Shown: one piece after another, positions 40,554 to 50,561 of the stretch | How positions within the stretch are numbered: position 1 is the stretch's first letter | Layout: each line of letters opens with the position of its first letter | NCBI GenBank assembly: GCA_937934295.1 | Contig: CALHAI010000004.1 | Location: 248,001-312,000 of the forward strand | Direction of reading: 5' to 3' | Length of the DNA stretch: 64,000 nt | Origin: an uncultured Blastocatellia bacterium | GTDB taxonomy: Bacteria > Acidobacteriota > Blastocatellia > HR10 | The notes under the pieces: generated by a model | The model's database searches: none | Told to the model about the DNA's origin: nothing | What the model saw: the letters and a program-made list of their open reading frames with translations, nothing else | Made by a program: the position numbers and the translations under genes

Positions 40554-40973
40554 ATGTTCAGAGCGACGAAGGAGATCTTCTTCTGCTACGGCCATCGGCT
40601 CTTGAATTACGCGGGCAAGTGCCGCAATCTGCATGGGCATAATGCTCGCGCGGAGGTCGAGTTGGCCGCCGAACGCCTCGATGACCGCCACATGGTCGTG
40701 GATTTCGACGAGATCAAGGCGGTCGTGAAGTCGTGGATCGACGAGTATCTCGACCACAAGATGGTTTTGTGTAAGGAGGATCCGCTCCTGCCCGTGCTCC
40801 GCGAGCACGGTGTGGCATGCTTTGTCCTGGAGACGAATCCGACGGCCGAAGCGCTGGCCAAGCTCATCTTCGATGTGGCCGCAGAGCGAGGATTTCCCGT
40901 CGCGCGCGTGACCGTGTGGGAGACGGCCGATTCATTCGCGACGTATGAGCCCTCGGGCGGAGAACGGGGGTGA
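40554..40973 (+). CDS. queD: 6-carboxy-5,6,7,8-tetrahydropterin synthase / PTPS family
   Basis: FCYGHRLLNYAGKCRNLHGHNARAEVE (CxxxHGH), MVVDFDEIKAVVKSWIDEYLDHKMVL, VTVWETADSFATY. Confidence 0.92.
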   Translation: MFRATKEIFFCYGHRLLNYAGKCRNLHGHNARAEVELAAERLDDRHMVVDFDEIKAVVKSWIDEYLDHKMVLCKEDPLLPVLREHGVACFVLETNPTAEALAKLIFDVAAERGFPVARVTVWETADSFATYEPSGGERG

Positions 40974-40991
40974 ATCGGATGGGAGATCGCC

Positions 40992-41951
40992 ATGGCGCTG
41001 CTTCTGACCGAATCGGATGTGGAGCGTCTGTTGACGATGGAGCTGGCGCTTGAGGCTGTTGAGGAGGCCTTCCGTGAGCAGGCCGAAGGTCGCGCGAGCA
41101 ACGAACCGCGTCGTCGTCTTCGCGTTCCGCGTGGGACGTTGCACCTGATGAGCGCCGCGGTGCTCGTGCGAGGGGTCTTGGGTGTCAAGGCCTATACCTC
41201 GTTCCCCAGCGGCGTACGGTTTCTCGTCCTCCTCTATGACATGGAGACGGGATCACTCTTGGCTCTCATCGAGGCGAATCGGCTCGGGCAAATGCGCACG
41301 GGAGCGGCCAGCGGCGTCGCCACGCGATACATGGCGCGACCGGACGCGCACACGCTTGGGATCTTCGGGACCGGCTGGCAAGCGCAAAGCCAAGTGCAGG
41401 CCATCTGTGCCGTCCGACCGATTCGGCGAGTCCTCGCCTACAGCCGCACGCCGGAGCGACGGGAAGCGTTTTGCCGGGCGATGGCGGAGAAACTGGGCAT
41501 CGAAGTCATCCCAGCCGAACGGCCTGAAGACGTCGTCGCCGCAGCCAACATCCTCGTCACGGCGACGACGGCGCGCGAGCCCGTCTTCGATGGACGGTGG
41601 GTGCCTGAAGGCGTTCACATCAACGCGATCGGGGGAAATGCGCTCCTTCGCCGCGAGTTCGATGACGAGGTGATCCGACGGGCACGCACCATTGTCGTGG
41701 ATTCCAAGGATCAGGCGCGGATCGAATGCGGAGAGTTCCTTCATGCCATCGAGCGCGGACGCTTGGCGTGGGAGGCTGTCCATGAGTTGAGAGAGGTCGT
41801 CGCCGGACGCCTCATCGCTCGGCAGCATCCTTCGGACATCACGCTCTTCAAATCCCTGGGTATCGCCTTGGAGGACGTGGCGGTCGCTGCTCGCGTCTTC
41901 GAGCGCGCTCGCCAGGAGGGCTTCGGTCAGACGATCCGTCTCCTGGAGTGA
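40992..41951 (+). CDS. Ornithine cyclodeaminase / mu-crystallin family
   Basis: [72 protein letters not shown]. Confidence 0.9.
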   Translation: MALLLTESDVERLLTMELALEAVEEAFREQAEGRASNEPRRRLRVPRGTLHLMSAAVLVRGVLGVKAYTSFPSGVRFLVLLYDMETGSLLALIEANRLGQMRTGAASGVATRYMARPDAHTLGIFGTGWQAQSQVQAICAVRPIRRVLAYSRTPERREAFCRAMAEKLGIEVIPAERPEDVVAAANILVTATTAREPVFDGRWVPEGVHINAIGGNALLRREFDDEVIRRARTIVVDSKDQARIECGEFLHAIERGRLAWEAVHELREVVAGRLIARQHPSDITLFKSLGIALEDVAVAARVFERARQEGFGQTIRLLE

Positions 41952-42022
41952 ACCTCCCGTGAGGCTTCCGAGCATCAGGATGGAGTTCGGCGAGCCATCG
42001 CTGACACGGGTGAGGGGGATAT

Positions 42023-42880
42023 ATGGGGTGCGCGTACATGGCCATTGACGTTCACGTGCACATCATGCCGTGGTGGATGATCAAGCCGGAGGCGGCGATG
42101 AGCTTGAAGCGCGACGCGCGCGCGTTTGAAGACCTGATCCGCATCATGGAAGACCCCGATCGCTTCATCGAACTTTTGGATGCGGCGGGCGTCCAGAAGG
42201 CAGGACTCATCAATTATGTGAGTCCGGACATCATGGGGTTCACCGACGAGGTGAACGATTTCTCCGCGCGATATGCCCGTCGGTATCCGGATCGGCTGAT
42301 CCCCTTTGGCTCCGTCCATCCGCGATTCTCCAAAGACCCAGCCGGAGAGATGAATCGGCTGGTCGATCTCGGCATTCGCGCGATCAAGATTCACCCGCCG
42401 CACCAATTGATCTATCCGAACGATTACCTGAACGGTATGAGGGCCCTTGAGGTCATCTATTGCAAGGCCATTGAATACCGCATGCCCGTGATGATCCATA
42501 CGGGGACGTCCGTCTTCCCCGGCGCGCGCAATAAGTTCGGCGATCCGATCCATGTGGACGATGTGGCCGTTGACTTCCCGGAGCTGACGCTCATTTTGGC
42601 GCACGGTGGGCGTCCGCTCTGGATGTCAACGTGCGTCTTCTTGCTGCGCCGGCATCGGAATGTCTACATGGACATTTCGAGCATCCCCCCACAGAACTTG
42701 CTCGCCTATTTCCCTCAGCTCGAGAAGCTGGCCGACAAGACCATGTTCGGCTCGGATTGGCCAGGCCCCGGCGTTCCGGGGATCCGGGCCAATATCGAGG
42801 CCTTCCTTCGGCTCCCTCTCTCTGAGGAGGCAAAGCGGAAGATCTTGCGAGAGACAGCCCTGACGGTCTTCGGCGGATGA
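42023..42880 (+). CDS. Amidohydrolase family protein (amidohydrolase_2-like TIM barrel)
   Basis: AIDVHVHIMPWWM, IKIHPPHQLIYPND, VMIHTGTS, LILAHGGRPLW, MFGSDWPGPGVPG. Confidence 0.85.
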   Translation: MGCAYMAIDVHVHIMPWWMIKPEAAMSLKRDARAFEDLIRIMEDPDRFIELLDAAGVQKAGLINYVSPDIMGFTDEVNDFSARYARRYPDRLIPFGSVHPRFSKDPAGEMNRLVDLGIRAIKIHPPHQLIYPNDYLNGMRALEVIYCKAIEYRMPVMIHTGTSVFPGARNKFGDPIHVDDVAVDFPELTLILAHGGRPLWMSTCVFLLRRHRNVYMDISSIPPQNLLAYFPQLEKLADKTMFGSDWPGPGVPGIRANIEAFLRLPLSEEAKRKILRETALTVFGG

Positions 42881-42917
42881 CGGTTTTACCCATGGAGCGC
42901 CCTTTGGCAAAGCAAAA

Positions 42918-42947
42918 GCTCCGTTGAAGTCTTGACTCCAACGGAGC
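42918..42947. terminator. 9-bp hairpin GCTCCGTTG/CAACGGAGC downstream of the amidohydrolase gene
   Basis: Exact inverted repeat with 12-nt loop, between convergent ORFs; no U-tract. Confidence 0.45.
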
Positions 42948-42956
42948 GAAGAGGCT

Positions 42957-43130
42957 CTATGAACTGTGGCGATGAGTAAGGTAGCGGAGGATGAGCTTGT
43001 TGGCCATACGGCGATCACCGTATTTTTCCGCCTGCGGAGGTCGGATTTTCGCTGTGTGACGGGACATCGGCTCTTGCTGCTGGTGGTGGCGCGCTTTCTT
43101 CCGCGTCTTCGAGAAATCTCTTGACGCCAT
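42957..43130 (-). CDS. Putative 57-aa very basic protein MASRDFSKTRKKARHHQQQEPMSRHTAKIRPPQAEKYGDRRMANKLILRYLTHRHSS
   Basis: Open frame in an otherwise unexplained gap; Arg/Lys/His-rich; loosely resembles uS7 N-termini; no convincing SD. Confidence 0.35.
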   Translation of the reverse strand: MASRDFSKTRKKARHHQQQEPMSRHTAKIRPPQAEKYGDRRMANKLILRYLTHRHSS

Positions 43131-43150
43131 TAGGAGGGGCGTACTATAAG
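43121..43150 (+). promoter_or_regulatory. Promoter-like TTGACG-N18-TATAAG upstream of the 43196 CDS
   Basis: -35 at 43121-43126, -10 at 43145-43150, about 45 nt before ATG 43196. Confidence 0.5.
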
Positions 43151-43195
43151 ATGGAGCTGTGCGATGAGCGGCCTGAGGAGAGGATAGCGATCATT

Positions 43196-43855
43196 ATGTC
43201 GCGAGGTAACGAAGGCCTTTGGGAAAAGCTCGCGCGCTTGTCTCCCCATGTCGAGGCGATCACGGTGTTACGAACCCTCAAGCAGTTGGATCAGGAGTTC
43301 GGACACCTCTCCCACGACCAGCGGCTTCTCTTCTTAGCCGAGGCTCTGCGGAAGCGGAACTTCTTCTCCTCGTTCCAAGACTGTTTGGAGATGGCGGCCC
43401 TGTGGATGGATGCGAACCTGCGCGACCATACGGATCTGGAGTCGGTCGTGGGAACGACCGCGGCTTCGTCCGATCAACCGAAAGGCGAAGGGAACGCGAC
43501 GACCCTCGAGCTCAGCACAGCCGTTTCGCCAATAGAGAGGGAGAACGAACCGTCCCCTTCGATTGGCGAACGAGAGGGATTGATCCGGGAATTGGTTCGC
43601 ATGATCGTCAGCCAGATCGAATCCTCCTGCGGGTGGGGCGAGCGCGAATTGGTGAGTGTGGAACGCGATGGGGTCGTTCAGATCCTCGACCTGCTGCGTC
43701 TGCTGCGCGCGGAGCCGGAACTTTTCGACTATGCGCTTGAGGAGGTGCGCGGTCTTTTGGATCGGCTGGAAGCCGAGCGGAAGGCTTCCGTGCGAAGGAT
43801 TCGGTGGGAGGCGGAGGCTGAGGGGGAACCGCCATACAGCGAAGGGGGGACATAG
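43196..43855 (+). CDS. Hypothetical protein
   Basis: MSRGNEGLWEKLARLSPHVEAITVLRTLKQLDQEFGHLSHDQRLLFLAEALRKRNFF...; upstream promoter-like sequence. Confidence 0.6.
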   Translation: MSRGNEGLWEKLARLSPHVEAITVLRTLKQLDQEFGHLSHDQRLLFLAEALRKRNFFSSFQDCLEMAALWMDANLRDHTDLESVVGTTAASSDQPKGEGNATTLELSTAVSPIERENEPSPSIGEREGLIRELVRMIVSQIESSCGWGERELVSVERDGVVQILDLLRLLRAEPELFDYALEEVRGLLDRLEAERKASVRRIRWEAEAEGEPPYSEGGT

Positions 43856-43875
43856 CGCGCGATCGCCTCGTCCCT

Positions 43876-46167
43876 TCACGAGACGAGCTCCAAGGGAGCA
43901 ATCCCTTCTACGAACTTTCGGTTCCCGGCGCCGGGGAAAGCGACCATCAGCGTAACGAAGGCATCCGTTTCCTCTCGATTGATGACCTGGCCAATGCCAT
44001 AGCGCGGATGGCGCACGCGGGCACCTATAGGGAAGCGCGGGCGTACGGAGGGCGAAGTCTCCTCCCGTTGCTCGCGCGGGATGTCTGGAGCTGCCGCGCG
44101 CGATTTTGTTTGGTCGCGCTCCCGGAAGAATGGCTCGCTCTGCGCGATCCAGTTGTACGTGGGATCGGTGTAGGAAGAGCGCTTCGCCGTTACGGAGAGG
44201 TCTTCCAGAAGATCAGGTGGGAGTTCCCGCAAAAACCGCGAGGGAGTCGTCGAGGTGGGCTCTCCTCGGCGGCGTCGCGTGCGCGCGTACGTGAGATAGA
44301 GCTGCCGTTCGGCGCGCGTGATGGCGACGTAGAAGAGGCGGCGCTCTTCCTCCAACTCTTCGGGATCCTCGCTTGAACGCGCGTGCGGGAAGAGCCCCTC
44401 TTCCAATCCCACAATGAAGACGATGGGGAACTCAAGCCCTTTCGCGCTGTGCATCGTCATCAGCGTGATCAACGCATTCGGATCATAATCGTCCGCGTCG
44501 GAGACGAGCGCTGTGCGATCTACGAACTCGCGCGCCGTTTCGCCTCGTTCATCGGCTTCCACCGCGGCGCTCAACAGCTCTTCCAGATTCTGCAATCGGT
44601 TTTCGGCTTCCCATGGGTCGGTCGCCAAGAGCATTCGCTCGCGCAAGGCGTACGCGTATCCCGTCTCATGGATCGCGAGGCGAAAAGTCTCAGCGATGGT
44701 TCCCTGTTGGATGCAGGCGCGGAGGCGCTCGATAAGGTGAACGAAAGCGCGCGCGCTCTCCAGGGTCCGTTCCGGCAGCTGTCGTTCGATCAGCGCCAAT
44801 TGCAACGCGTCCCAAAGTGGCGATTGGACCGTGTGCGCCAAGTGCTCGAGCGCACCGAGCGTCTTCTTCCCGATCCCGCGCGGCGGGACATTCAGGATGC
44901 GGCGCAGACTCTCGTCATCCCAGGGATTCAGCGCGAGCCGCACGTAAGCGAGCACATCGCGAATCTCCGTCCGCTTGTAGAAAGAGAAACCGCCGACGAT
45001 TCGGAACGGCAGGCCCGCGCGACGACAGGCTTCTTCGAAGAGTCGCGATTGCGCGTTCGTCCGATAGAGGACGGCCACCCGCGCCTGCGGATCGCGCTCC
45101 ATATGCCGGCGGATTTGCTCCACCACGAATTCGGCTTCCTCTTCCGCCGTCTCTGCGACGTAATATCCGAGTGGGGGGCCGTCTTCGTTCTCCGTCCACA
45201 AGACCTTCTCCGGGCGTTTGGTGTTGTGACGAATCACGGCGTTGGCGACGGCGAGAATGGTCTTCGTCGAGCGGTAGTTCCTCTCGAGCGTGACGATACG
45301 CGCGTTCGGGAAGTAGCGCTCGAATTCGAGCACGTTATGCAAATCGGCCCCGCGCCATCGGTAAATGCTTTGATCGGGATCGCCAACGACGCAGAGATGT
45401 CGTGCGCGTTCCCCCGCCGTCGCGCACGCGGCCTCGCCCGCTGCGAGCAAGAGCAGAAGCTCCAGTTGCAAACGGTTCGTGTCCTGATACTCGTCCACGA
45501 GGATGAAGCGGAATTGCTCTCGATACCGAGCGCACAACTGCCGTTCCTGTCGGAGCAATACCACAGCCTTCAGCAAGAGATCGTCGAAATCAAGGGCGTT
45601 CGCTGCGCGCAGCCGCTGTTCGTACTGCTCGAAGAGCGAAAGCACGAGCGCGCGTTCGGGCGTCAGCGTCCATTCCGGATCGTCCCGGAGGTCGACCGGA
45701 GCGAGCCCGCGACTCTTGGCGCGACTGATGCGCGCCTGAATCGCACGGGGATGCAGGATGTGCTCGTCAAGCCCGCGCTCGCGTAGACATGTGCGAATGA
45801 GGCGGAGCTGATCATCTTCATCGTAGATGGAGAAATCCGAGGTGTAGCCTTGACCGAGGCTCTCGATGTGACGTCGAAGGAGGCGCGCGCAAAATCCGTG
45901 GAAGGTCCCGATCCAAGGGAGCGCTCTCGATGAATCGGCACCGAGCAGCCGCGCGACGCGCTCTCGCATCTCCTCGGCCGCCTTGTTGGTGAATGTGACG
46001 GCGAGGATGTGGGTCGGATCGGCGCCGAGCCGATCCAGCACGTAAGCGATCTTATACGTGATGACCCGCGTCTTCCCCGATCCCGCTCCCGCGAGCACGA
46101 GCAGCGGGCCATCCGTGTAGAGGACGGCCGCGCGTTGGCTGGGGTTGAGGTCGTTCAAATAGCTCAT
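43876..46167 (-). CDS. uvrD: UvrD/PcrA-type ATP-dependent DNA helicase (SF1)
   Basis: LNPSQRAAVLYTDGPLLVLAGAGSGKTRVITYKIAYVL, VDEYQDTNRLQLELL, VVGDPDQSIYRWRGAD, TMHSAKGLEFPIVFIVGLEEGLFPH. Confidence 0.96.
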   Translation of the reverse strand: MSYLNDLNPSQRAAVLYTDGPLLVLAGAGSGKTRVITYKIAYVLDRLGADPTHILAVTFTNKAAEEMRERVARLLGADSSRALPWIGTFHGFCARLLRRHIESLGQGYTSDFSIYDEDDQLRLIRTCLRERGLDEHILHPRAIQARISRAKSRGLAPVDLRDDPEWTLTPERALVLSLFEQYEQRLRAANALDFDDLLLKAVVLLRQERQLCARYREQFRFILVDEYQDTNRLQLELLLLLAAGEAACATAGERARHLCVVGDPDQSIYRWRGADLHNVLEFERYFPNARIVTLERNYRSTKTILAVANAVIRHNTKRPEKVLWTENEDGPPLGYYVAETAEEEAEFVVEQIRRHMERDPQARVAVLYRTNAQSRLFEEACRRAGLPFRIVGGFSFYKRTEIRDVLAYVRLALNPWDDESLRRILNVPPRGIGKKTLGALEHLAHTVQSPLWDALQLALIERQLPERTLESARAFVHLIERLRACIQQGTIAETFRLAIHETGYAYALRERMLLATDPWEAENRLQNLEELLSAAVEADERGETAREFVDRTALVSDADDYDPNALITLMTMHSAKGLEFPIVFIVGLEEGLFPHARSSEDPEELEEERRLFYVAITRAERQLYLTYARTRRRRGEPTSTTPSRFLRELPPDLLEDLSVTAKRSSYTDPTYNWIAQSEPFFRERDQTKSRAAAPDIPREQREETSPSVRPRFPIGARVRHPRYGIGQVINREETDAFVTLMVAFPGAGNRKFVEGIAPLELVS

Positions 46168-46865
46168 GATGTCTTCTCTCCGAGATGAAGTGCGGCGATT
46201 CCGCCGGTCAGATTGATGTACCGCACGGCAGTGAATCCAACAGCTTCGATCAATTGCGCCAATTCACGCTGATTCAGGAAGGCTTGTACCGAGTCGCGCA
46301 GGTAATCGTAAGGGCCCGGTACGCCGGAGATCCACCTCCCGAGGCGTGGGAGGAAGTTTCGGAAGTAGAAGAGGAAGACATGGCGGAAGATCGGGAACCG
46401 GGGTTGTGAGAATTCCAGGACGGCGACGACTCCGCCGGGGCGAAGCACGCGGTGGGCCTCGCGAAGCCCTCGCTCGGGCGATTCCAGATTCCGAAGGCCG
46501 AAGGCGATGGTCACGACCGAGAAGATGCCATCGGGGAATGGCAACTGCAGCGCATCGCCTTCGACGAGGAGGATGGGGGCTCGACGTCGCGCGATCTTCG
46601 CCTGCCCGATCCGAAGCATAGGACGGCAGAAATCCACGCCGATGACGTCGGCCTGTTGGGCCAGCTCAAGCGCGAGGTCGCCTGTGCCGCAGCAGAGGTC
46701 AAGGACGGGCGCCTTTGAGGAGAGATACGGGCGGAGTTGGCGCGCTACGAAACGGCGCCAGAACCGATCCACGTTAAGCGAGAGCAGATGGTTGAGCAGA
46801 TCGTATTGCGGCGCGATCGCCGCGAACATGCGCCGGATGCGCTCTCGGTGCTCGGTCCCCTCCAT
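46164..46865 (-). CDS. ubiE: Demethylmenaquinone methyltransferase (UbiE/MenG)
   Basis: IRRMFAAIAPQYDLLNHLLSLNVDRFWRR, VLDLCCGTGDLALELAQQADVIGVDFC, FGLRNLESPERGLREAHRVLRPGG, Y-x-x-LTGGIAALHLG. Confidence 0.95.
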   Translation of the reverse strand: MEGTEHRERIRRMFAAIAPQYDLLNHLLSLNVDRFWRRFVARQLRPYLSSKAPVLDLCCGTGDLALELAQQADVIGVDFCRPMLRIGQAKIARRRAPILLVEGDALQLPFPDGIFSVVTIAFGLRNLESPERGLREAHRVLRPGGVVAVLEFSQPRFPIFRHVFLFYFRNFLPRLGRWISGVPGPYDYLRDSVQAFLNQRELAQLIEAVGFTAVRYINLTGGIAALHLGEKTS

Positions 46866-46929
46866 CACGCCAGCCCCTTTCCCCCCTTCGCCTTGCACCC
46901 CTTTTCTCCTGAGAAGTAAAATATCGCTT

Positions 46930-47643
46930 GTGGTGACTTCCGGCAATAGGAGAGCGGATTGGGAAACGCATCTGTGGGTGACGGAGATCTTCCATTCCGT
47001 TCAGGGCGAGTCCTCGTATGTGGGACTGCCGTGCACGTTCGTGCGATTGACCGGTTGCAATCTTCGCTGCGTCTATTGCGACACGACCTATGCCTTCACC
47101 GAAGGCCAGAGGATGACCGTCGAGGAGATCCTCGCGCGCGTGCGCGCGGCGTGGGAAGGGGCCGACCCGAGGGGATCCGTGCGCGGGGGATTCCCTCTTG
47201 TGGAGATCACCGGAGGGGAGCCGCTTTTGCAGAAGGGCGTCCATCCGCTCGCTGAGCAGCTCTGCGATCTCGGCTTCACGGTTCTCATCGAGACCGGCGG
47301 GCAGCTCCCCATCTGGACGCTCGATCCGCGCGTCATTCGCATCATGGACATCAAGACGCCGGGAAGTGGCCATGAGCATGCGAACCTCTGGGAGAACATC
47401 GAACATCTGCGACCACAGGATGAGGTGAAATTCGTCCTCATGGATCGGCGGGACTTCGAGTGGGCGTCCACCGTCATTCGGCGATACGATCTCCCGCGTC
47501 GGGCGCATGTGCTCCTGTCACCCGTTCATGGGGTTCTCGATCCGAGGGCGCTCGCCAAATGGATCCTGCAGAGTCGTCTTCCCGTTCGGTTGCAGATTCA
47601 GCTCCATAAGTATATCTGGGGGCCGGAAGCGCGAGGGGTGTAA
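46930..47643 (+). CDS. queE: 7-carboxy-7-deazaguanine synthase (radical SAM)
   Basis: VTEIFHSVQGESSYVGLPCTFVRLTGCNLRCVYCDTTYAFTEG (CxxxCxxC), VEITGGEPLLQ, DIKTPGSGHEHANLWENI. Confidence 0.94.
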   Translation: MVTSGNRRADWETHLWVTEIFHSVQGESSYVGLPCTFVRLTGCNLRCVYCDTTYAFTEGQRMTVEEILARVRAAWEGADPRGSVRGGFPLVEITGGEPLLQKGVHPLAEQLCDLGFTVLIETGGQLPIWTLDPRVIRIMDIKTPGSGHEHANLWENIEHLRPQDEVKFVLMDRRDFEWASTVIRRYDLPRRAHVLLSPVHGVLDPRALAKWILQSRLPVRLQIQLHKYIWGPEARGV

Positions 47644-47777
47644 GAGCCGCTGACGAGGCCCACATGGCCGAGGTATCTTTTCTGGCCTCTCTTTGTGGGG
47701 GAGTGGTACACTTATTAAGCCCGATCGCATGCGGGGATGGAGGATCGGGTGCAGGGATCAGCAAAAGGAGGTGAGTC

Positions 47778-49004
47778 ATGAAACGAATACTCGCGCTTCT
47801 CGGTTCCCTCGCAGTGAGTGGTGTTCTTGGCTTTTCGCTCGATGTGAACGCGCAGACGGCGGGGATCGAGGGGGAAGTCATCGTCGTGCGACCGGATGGA
47901 TCGCGCGTTCCGGCCGTCAACGCGCTTGTGGAGTTGTATCGGTTGGACGTCAAGGGGAAGTATCAGACGAGGACGGACAAGAAGGGGGCTTTCGCTCACA
48001 TTGGTCTCCCGTATGGACGGTATGCCATCATCATCTCGGGCGAAGGGCTGACACCCTATTACGAGTACAACGTGCGCATTCCGCCTCCGGGAGAAGCGAC
48101 GCTGCGGCGTACGATCGAGATGGTCCCCGGGGATGGGCGGCGTCCGACGCTGGAGGAGGTGCAACAGGCCGCCGCGCGTTCGGGGCAAGCTGGAACGGTT
48201 GTGCCGCAGATGACCGAAGCTGAGCGGAAGCGCCTGGAAGAGCAAGCCCGACAGATCGAGGAACAACGCAAGCGAGCGACGAAGGATGAGGAGATGATCC
48301 GGCAGTTCAACGCGGCCAATGAGCTCGCGCGCGCCGGGAAATATGAGGAGGCGATTCCACTTTATAAGTCGGCCTTGGAGATGAGCCCGGATCATCCTCA
48401 GCTCTATATCGTGATGATTCGCATGGCAGAGGCCTATCATAATCTCGGCGTGGAGCGCTTCAACAACCGGCAGCGGGAGGAAGCTAAGGAGGCGTTCAAC
48501 CTCGCCATCGAGACGGCCCGCAAAGCGATCTCGATGATCCCGCAAGATAAGCCGGAGCAGAAACCCGAGTATCATGGGCTGCTCTGCCGCTCGCTGGCCG
48601 TCATGGCGACATATTTGGATCCGGTGCGCCTTCCTGAGGCGATCGCCGCGCACGAGGAATTGATGGCCATGCAGACGATGCCGGTGGATCGCGCGCGCAC
48701 GCAAGCGCAGATCGCCAAGATCTATCTCGATACGGCGAAATCGGAGGAAGCCATCGCCGCCTATCGGAAGGCATTGGAGATAGACCCGAACAACCTCGAG
48801 GCCCTCTTCGGCCTGGGGAATGCGCTCGCGCAGTCTCCCGATCCGTCGAAGTATCCGGAGGCGTTGACCATTCTGAAGCAGTTCGTCGAGAAGGCGAAGA
48901 ACGATCCTCAGCGCATCAATCAGGTGCAGCAAGCCAACGAGATGATCACCGCCTTCTCGCAGTTCCTCGAGGAGCAGAAGAGAGGGCAGCGGAAGCGACC
49001 GTGA
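47778..49004 (+). CDS. Exported CarboxypepD_reg/TPR-repeat protein
   Basis: Signal peptide; YQTRTDKKGAFAHIGLPYGRYAIIISGEGL; TPR-like helices KSEEAIAAYRKALEIDPNNLEALFGLGNAL. Confidence 0.82.
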   Translation: MKRILALLGSLAVSGVLGFSLDVNAQTAGIEGEVIVVRPDGSRVPAVNALVELYRLDVKGKYQTRTDKKGAFAHIGLPYGRYAIIISGEGLTPYYEYNVRIPPPGEATLRRTIEMVPGDGRRPTLEEVQQAAARSGQAGTVVPQMTEAERKRLEEQARQIEEQRKRATKDEEMIRQFNAANELARAGKYEEAIPLYKSALEMSPDHPQLYIVMIRMAEAYHNLGVERFNNRQREEAKEAFNLAIETARKAISMIPQDKPEQKPEYHGLLCRSLAVMATYLDPVRLPEAIAAHEELMAMQTMPVDRARTQAQIAKIYLDTAKSEEAIAAYRKALEIDPNNLEALFGLGNALAQSPDPSKYPEALTILKQFVEKAKNDPQRINQVQQANEMITAFSQFLEEQKRGQRKRP

Positions 49005-49097
49005 GCGGCGCGGCTTTGCCGTCTTCCGGCGTCCTCGCGCGGGGGTGGCATGGGTGCTTTCCCCCGCGAAGCGTTGTGAGCAAAGGGGAGGAGGGCA

Positions 49098-49589
49098 ATG
49101 CGCGAACGAGGATTCTCGCTCATTGAACTCTTAATCGTCATCGCGATCATCGGGATCATCCTCGCCATTGCGATCCCACGCTTCACGCGCGTTCGCATCC
49201 CGGCCAATGAGACGGCGGCCATCGCCAATCTCCGGATGTACAATCAAGCGCAGCTCAGCTTCTCGATCTCGCACAATAACCTCTACGGTGATCCGGCCGA
49301 TTTGCTCGCCAGTGGGGACATCTCTGAGAGTCTCGCGGAGCTTTTCGGCGCGAAGGGCACACCGGTCGCGCGATCCGGATACGAAGGAAGCGCCGCCGAT
49401 ACGGGCGATGCGCCGAATGGCTTGGGGACAGGGTACGCGGCCGAATTGCATCCGACGGCTCCGGGCTCAACCGGGATACGATACTTCGGCACGGATCAAA
49501 GCGGCACAATCTACGAATCCTCGACAGGAGCTTTCTCGGCAAGCAATGGGGTTCTCTCTAAGCCGGGGGACGCGCGCTCCGTGCAGTGA
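49098..49589 (+). CDS. Type IV pilin / pseudopilin-like protein
   Basis: Prepilin motif RERGFSLIELLIVIAIIGIILAIAIPRF. Confidence 0.93.
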   Translation: MRERGFSLIELLIVIAIIGIILAIAIPRFTRVRIPANETAAIANLRMYNQAQLSFSISHNNLYGDPADLLASGDISESLAELFGAKGTPVARSGYEGSAADTGDAPNGLGTGYAAELHPTAPGSTGIRYFGTDQSGTIYESSTGAFSASNGVLSKPGDARSVQ

Positions 49590-49703
49590 GTTGGCGCTCA
49601 TTTCGGAAGGATGATGCGCTGTGGGGGGATTCGAGGCTCGGCGGCCATCCGGAGAGCCCGACCCTCGCGAGAGGAAGGGGCCTCATCCGAGTGGCCGCGG
49701 GAG

Positions 49704-50561
49704 ATGACCGCAGCGCGTGAGAGCGCGTCGGTGGCTTCGGACGCCATGCCGGCTTCGTCACCCATGTGGGCTCACTTCTCTGGGGTGAGACGAATCGCCG
49801 CCGTAGCCCTTGCGTCGTCTCGCGAGCTGCTTCGGGAGCGTATCCTTTATGTCCTCGTCGGCTTTGCCCTGCTCTTGATCGGCACGGCACTGCTGCTGGG
49901 TGAGTTGTCCGTCGGCCAGGAGCGCCGGATCGTGCTCGATGTGGGACTCGGGGCGATTCGGGTGCTCGGGATCGCCATGGCGATCGTCCTCGGTGTCCGA
50001 CTGCTCGAGCGGGAGATCGAGCGTCGGGCGATCTACATCCTGTTGACGAAGCCCGTTCGGCGATGGGAGGTGCTCCTTGGCAAGCTGATCGGGGGCGCCC
50101 TTCTCCTGTTCGCGAGTGTGGCGGCGATGACCGGGGGACTCCTGCTCACCCTCGCCGCTGCGGGACGACCCTGGAGGGAGGAGCTTCCGCTCCTGCTCCC
50201 TGTGGTGTTCCTCTTTTGGCTTCAGTCCCTCATGGCGATGGCCATCGCCCTCTTGTTCTCAACGTTCTCCACATCCACGCTCTCGACGCTCTCCGCCCTC
50301 GGCCTTGTCCTCATCGGGCATGCCAGTCGGGAATTCCTGCAATGGGCAGAGGTCGTTCGCTCTCCGCTGCTGGCGCTGCTGTGTCGCGCGTTCTACTATG
50401 CCCTCCCGAACATGCAGAATTTGAATTTCACGGCCGCCGCCGTTCATGGGCGAGAGATCACCCTCTCGATCATCGGGATGGCTTCGGCCTACGTCGTGCT
50501 GTATCTTGTCGTGGTGCTCATTCTGGCAGCGATCGCGTTCCATGGGCGGGAATTTCGATGA
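49704..50561 (+). CDS. ABC-2 family transporter permease
   Basis: ASSRELLRERILYVLVGFALLLIGTALLLGELSVGQERRIVLDVGLGAIRVLGIAMAIVLGVRLLEREIERRAIYILLTKPVRRWEVLLGKLIGG. Confidence 0.85.
   Translation: MTAARESASVASDAMPASSPMWAHFSGVRRIAAVALASSRELLRERILYVLVGFALLLIGTALLLGELSVGQERRIVLDVGLGAIRVLGIAMAIVLGVRLLEREIERRAIYILLTKPVRRWEVLLGKLIGGALLLFASVAAMTGGLLLTLAAAGRPWREELPLLLPVVFLFWLQSLMAMAIALLFSTFSTSTLSTLSALGLVLIGHASREFLQWAEVVRSPLLALLCRAFYYALPNMQNLNFTAAAVHGREITLSIIGMASAYVVLYLVVVLILAAIAFHGREFR

Noticed and set aside
44383-45786. 467-aa plus-strand ORF
   Set aside because: Antisense to the UvrD-like helicase; no recognisable motif.
47673-47780. Possible 36-aa ORF MAEVSFLASLCGGVVHLLSPIACGDGGSGAGISKRR
   Set aside because: No SD and no paralogue; cannot be distinguished from chance.
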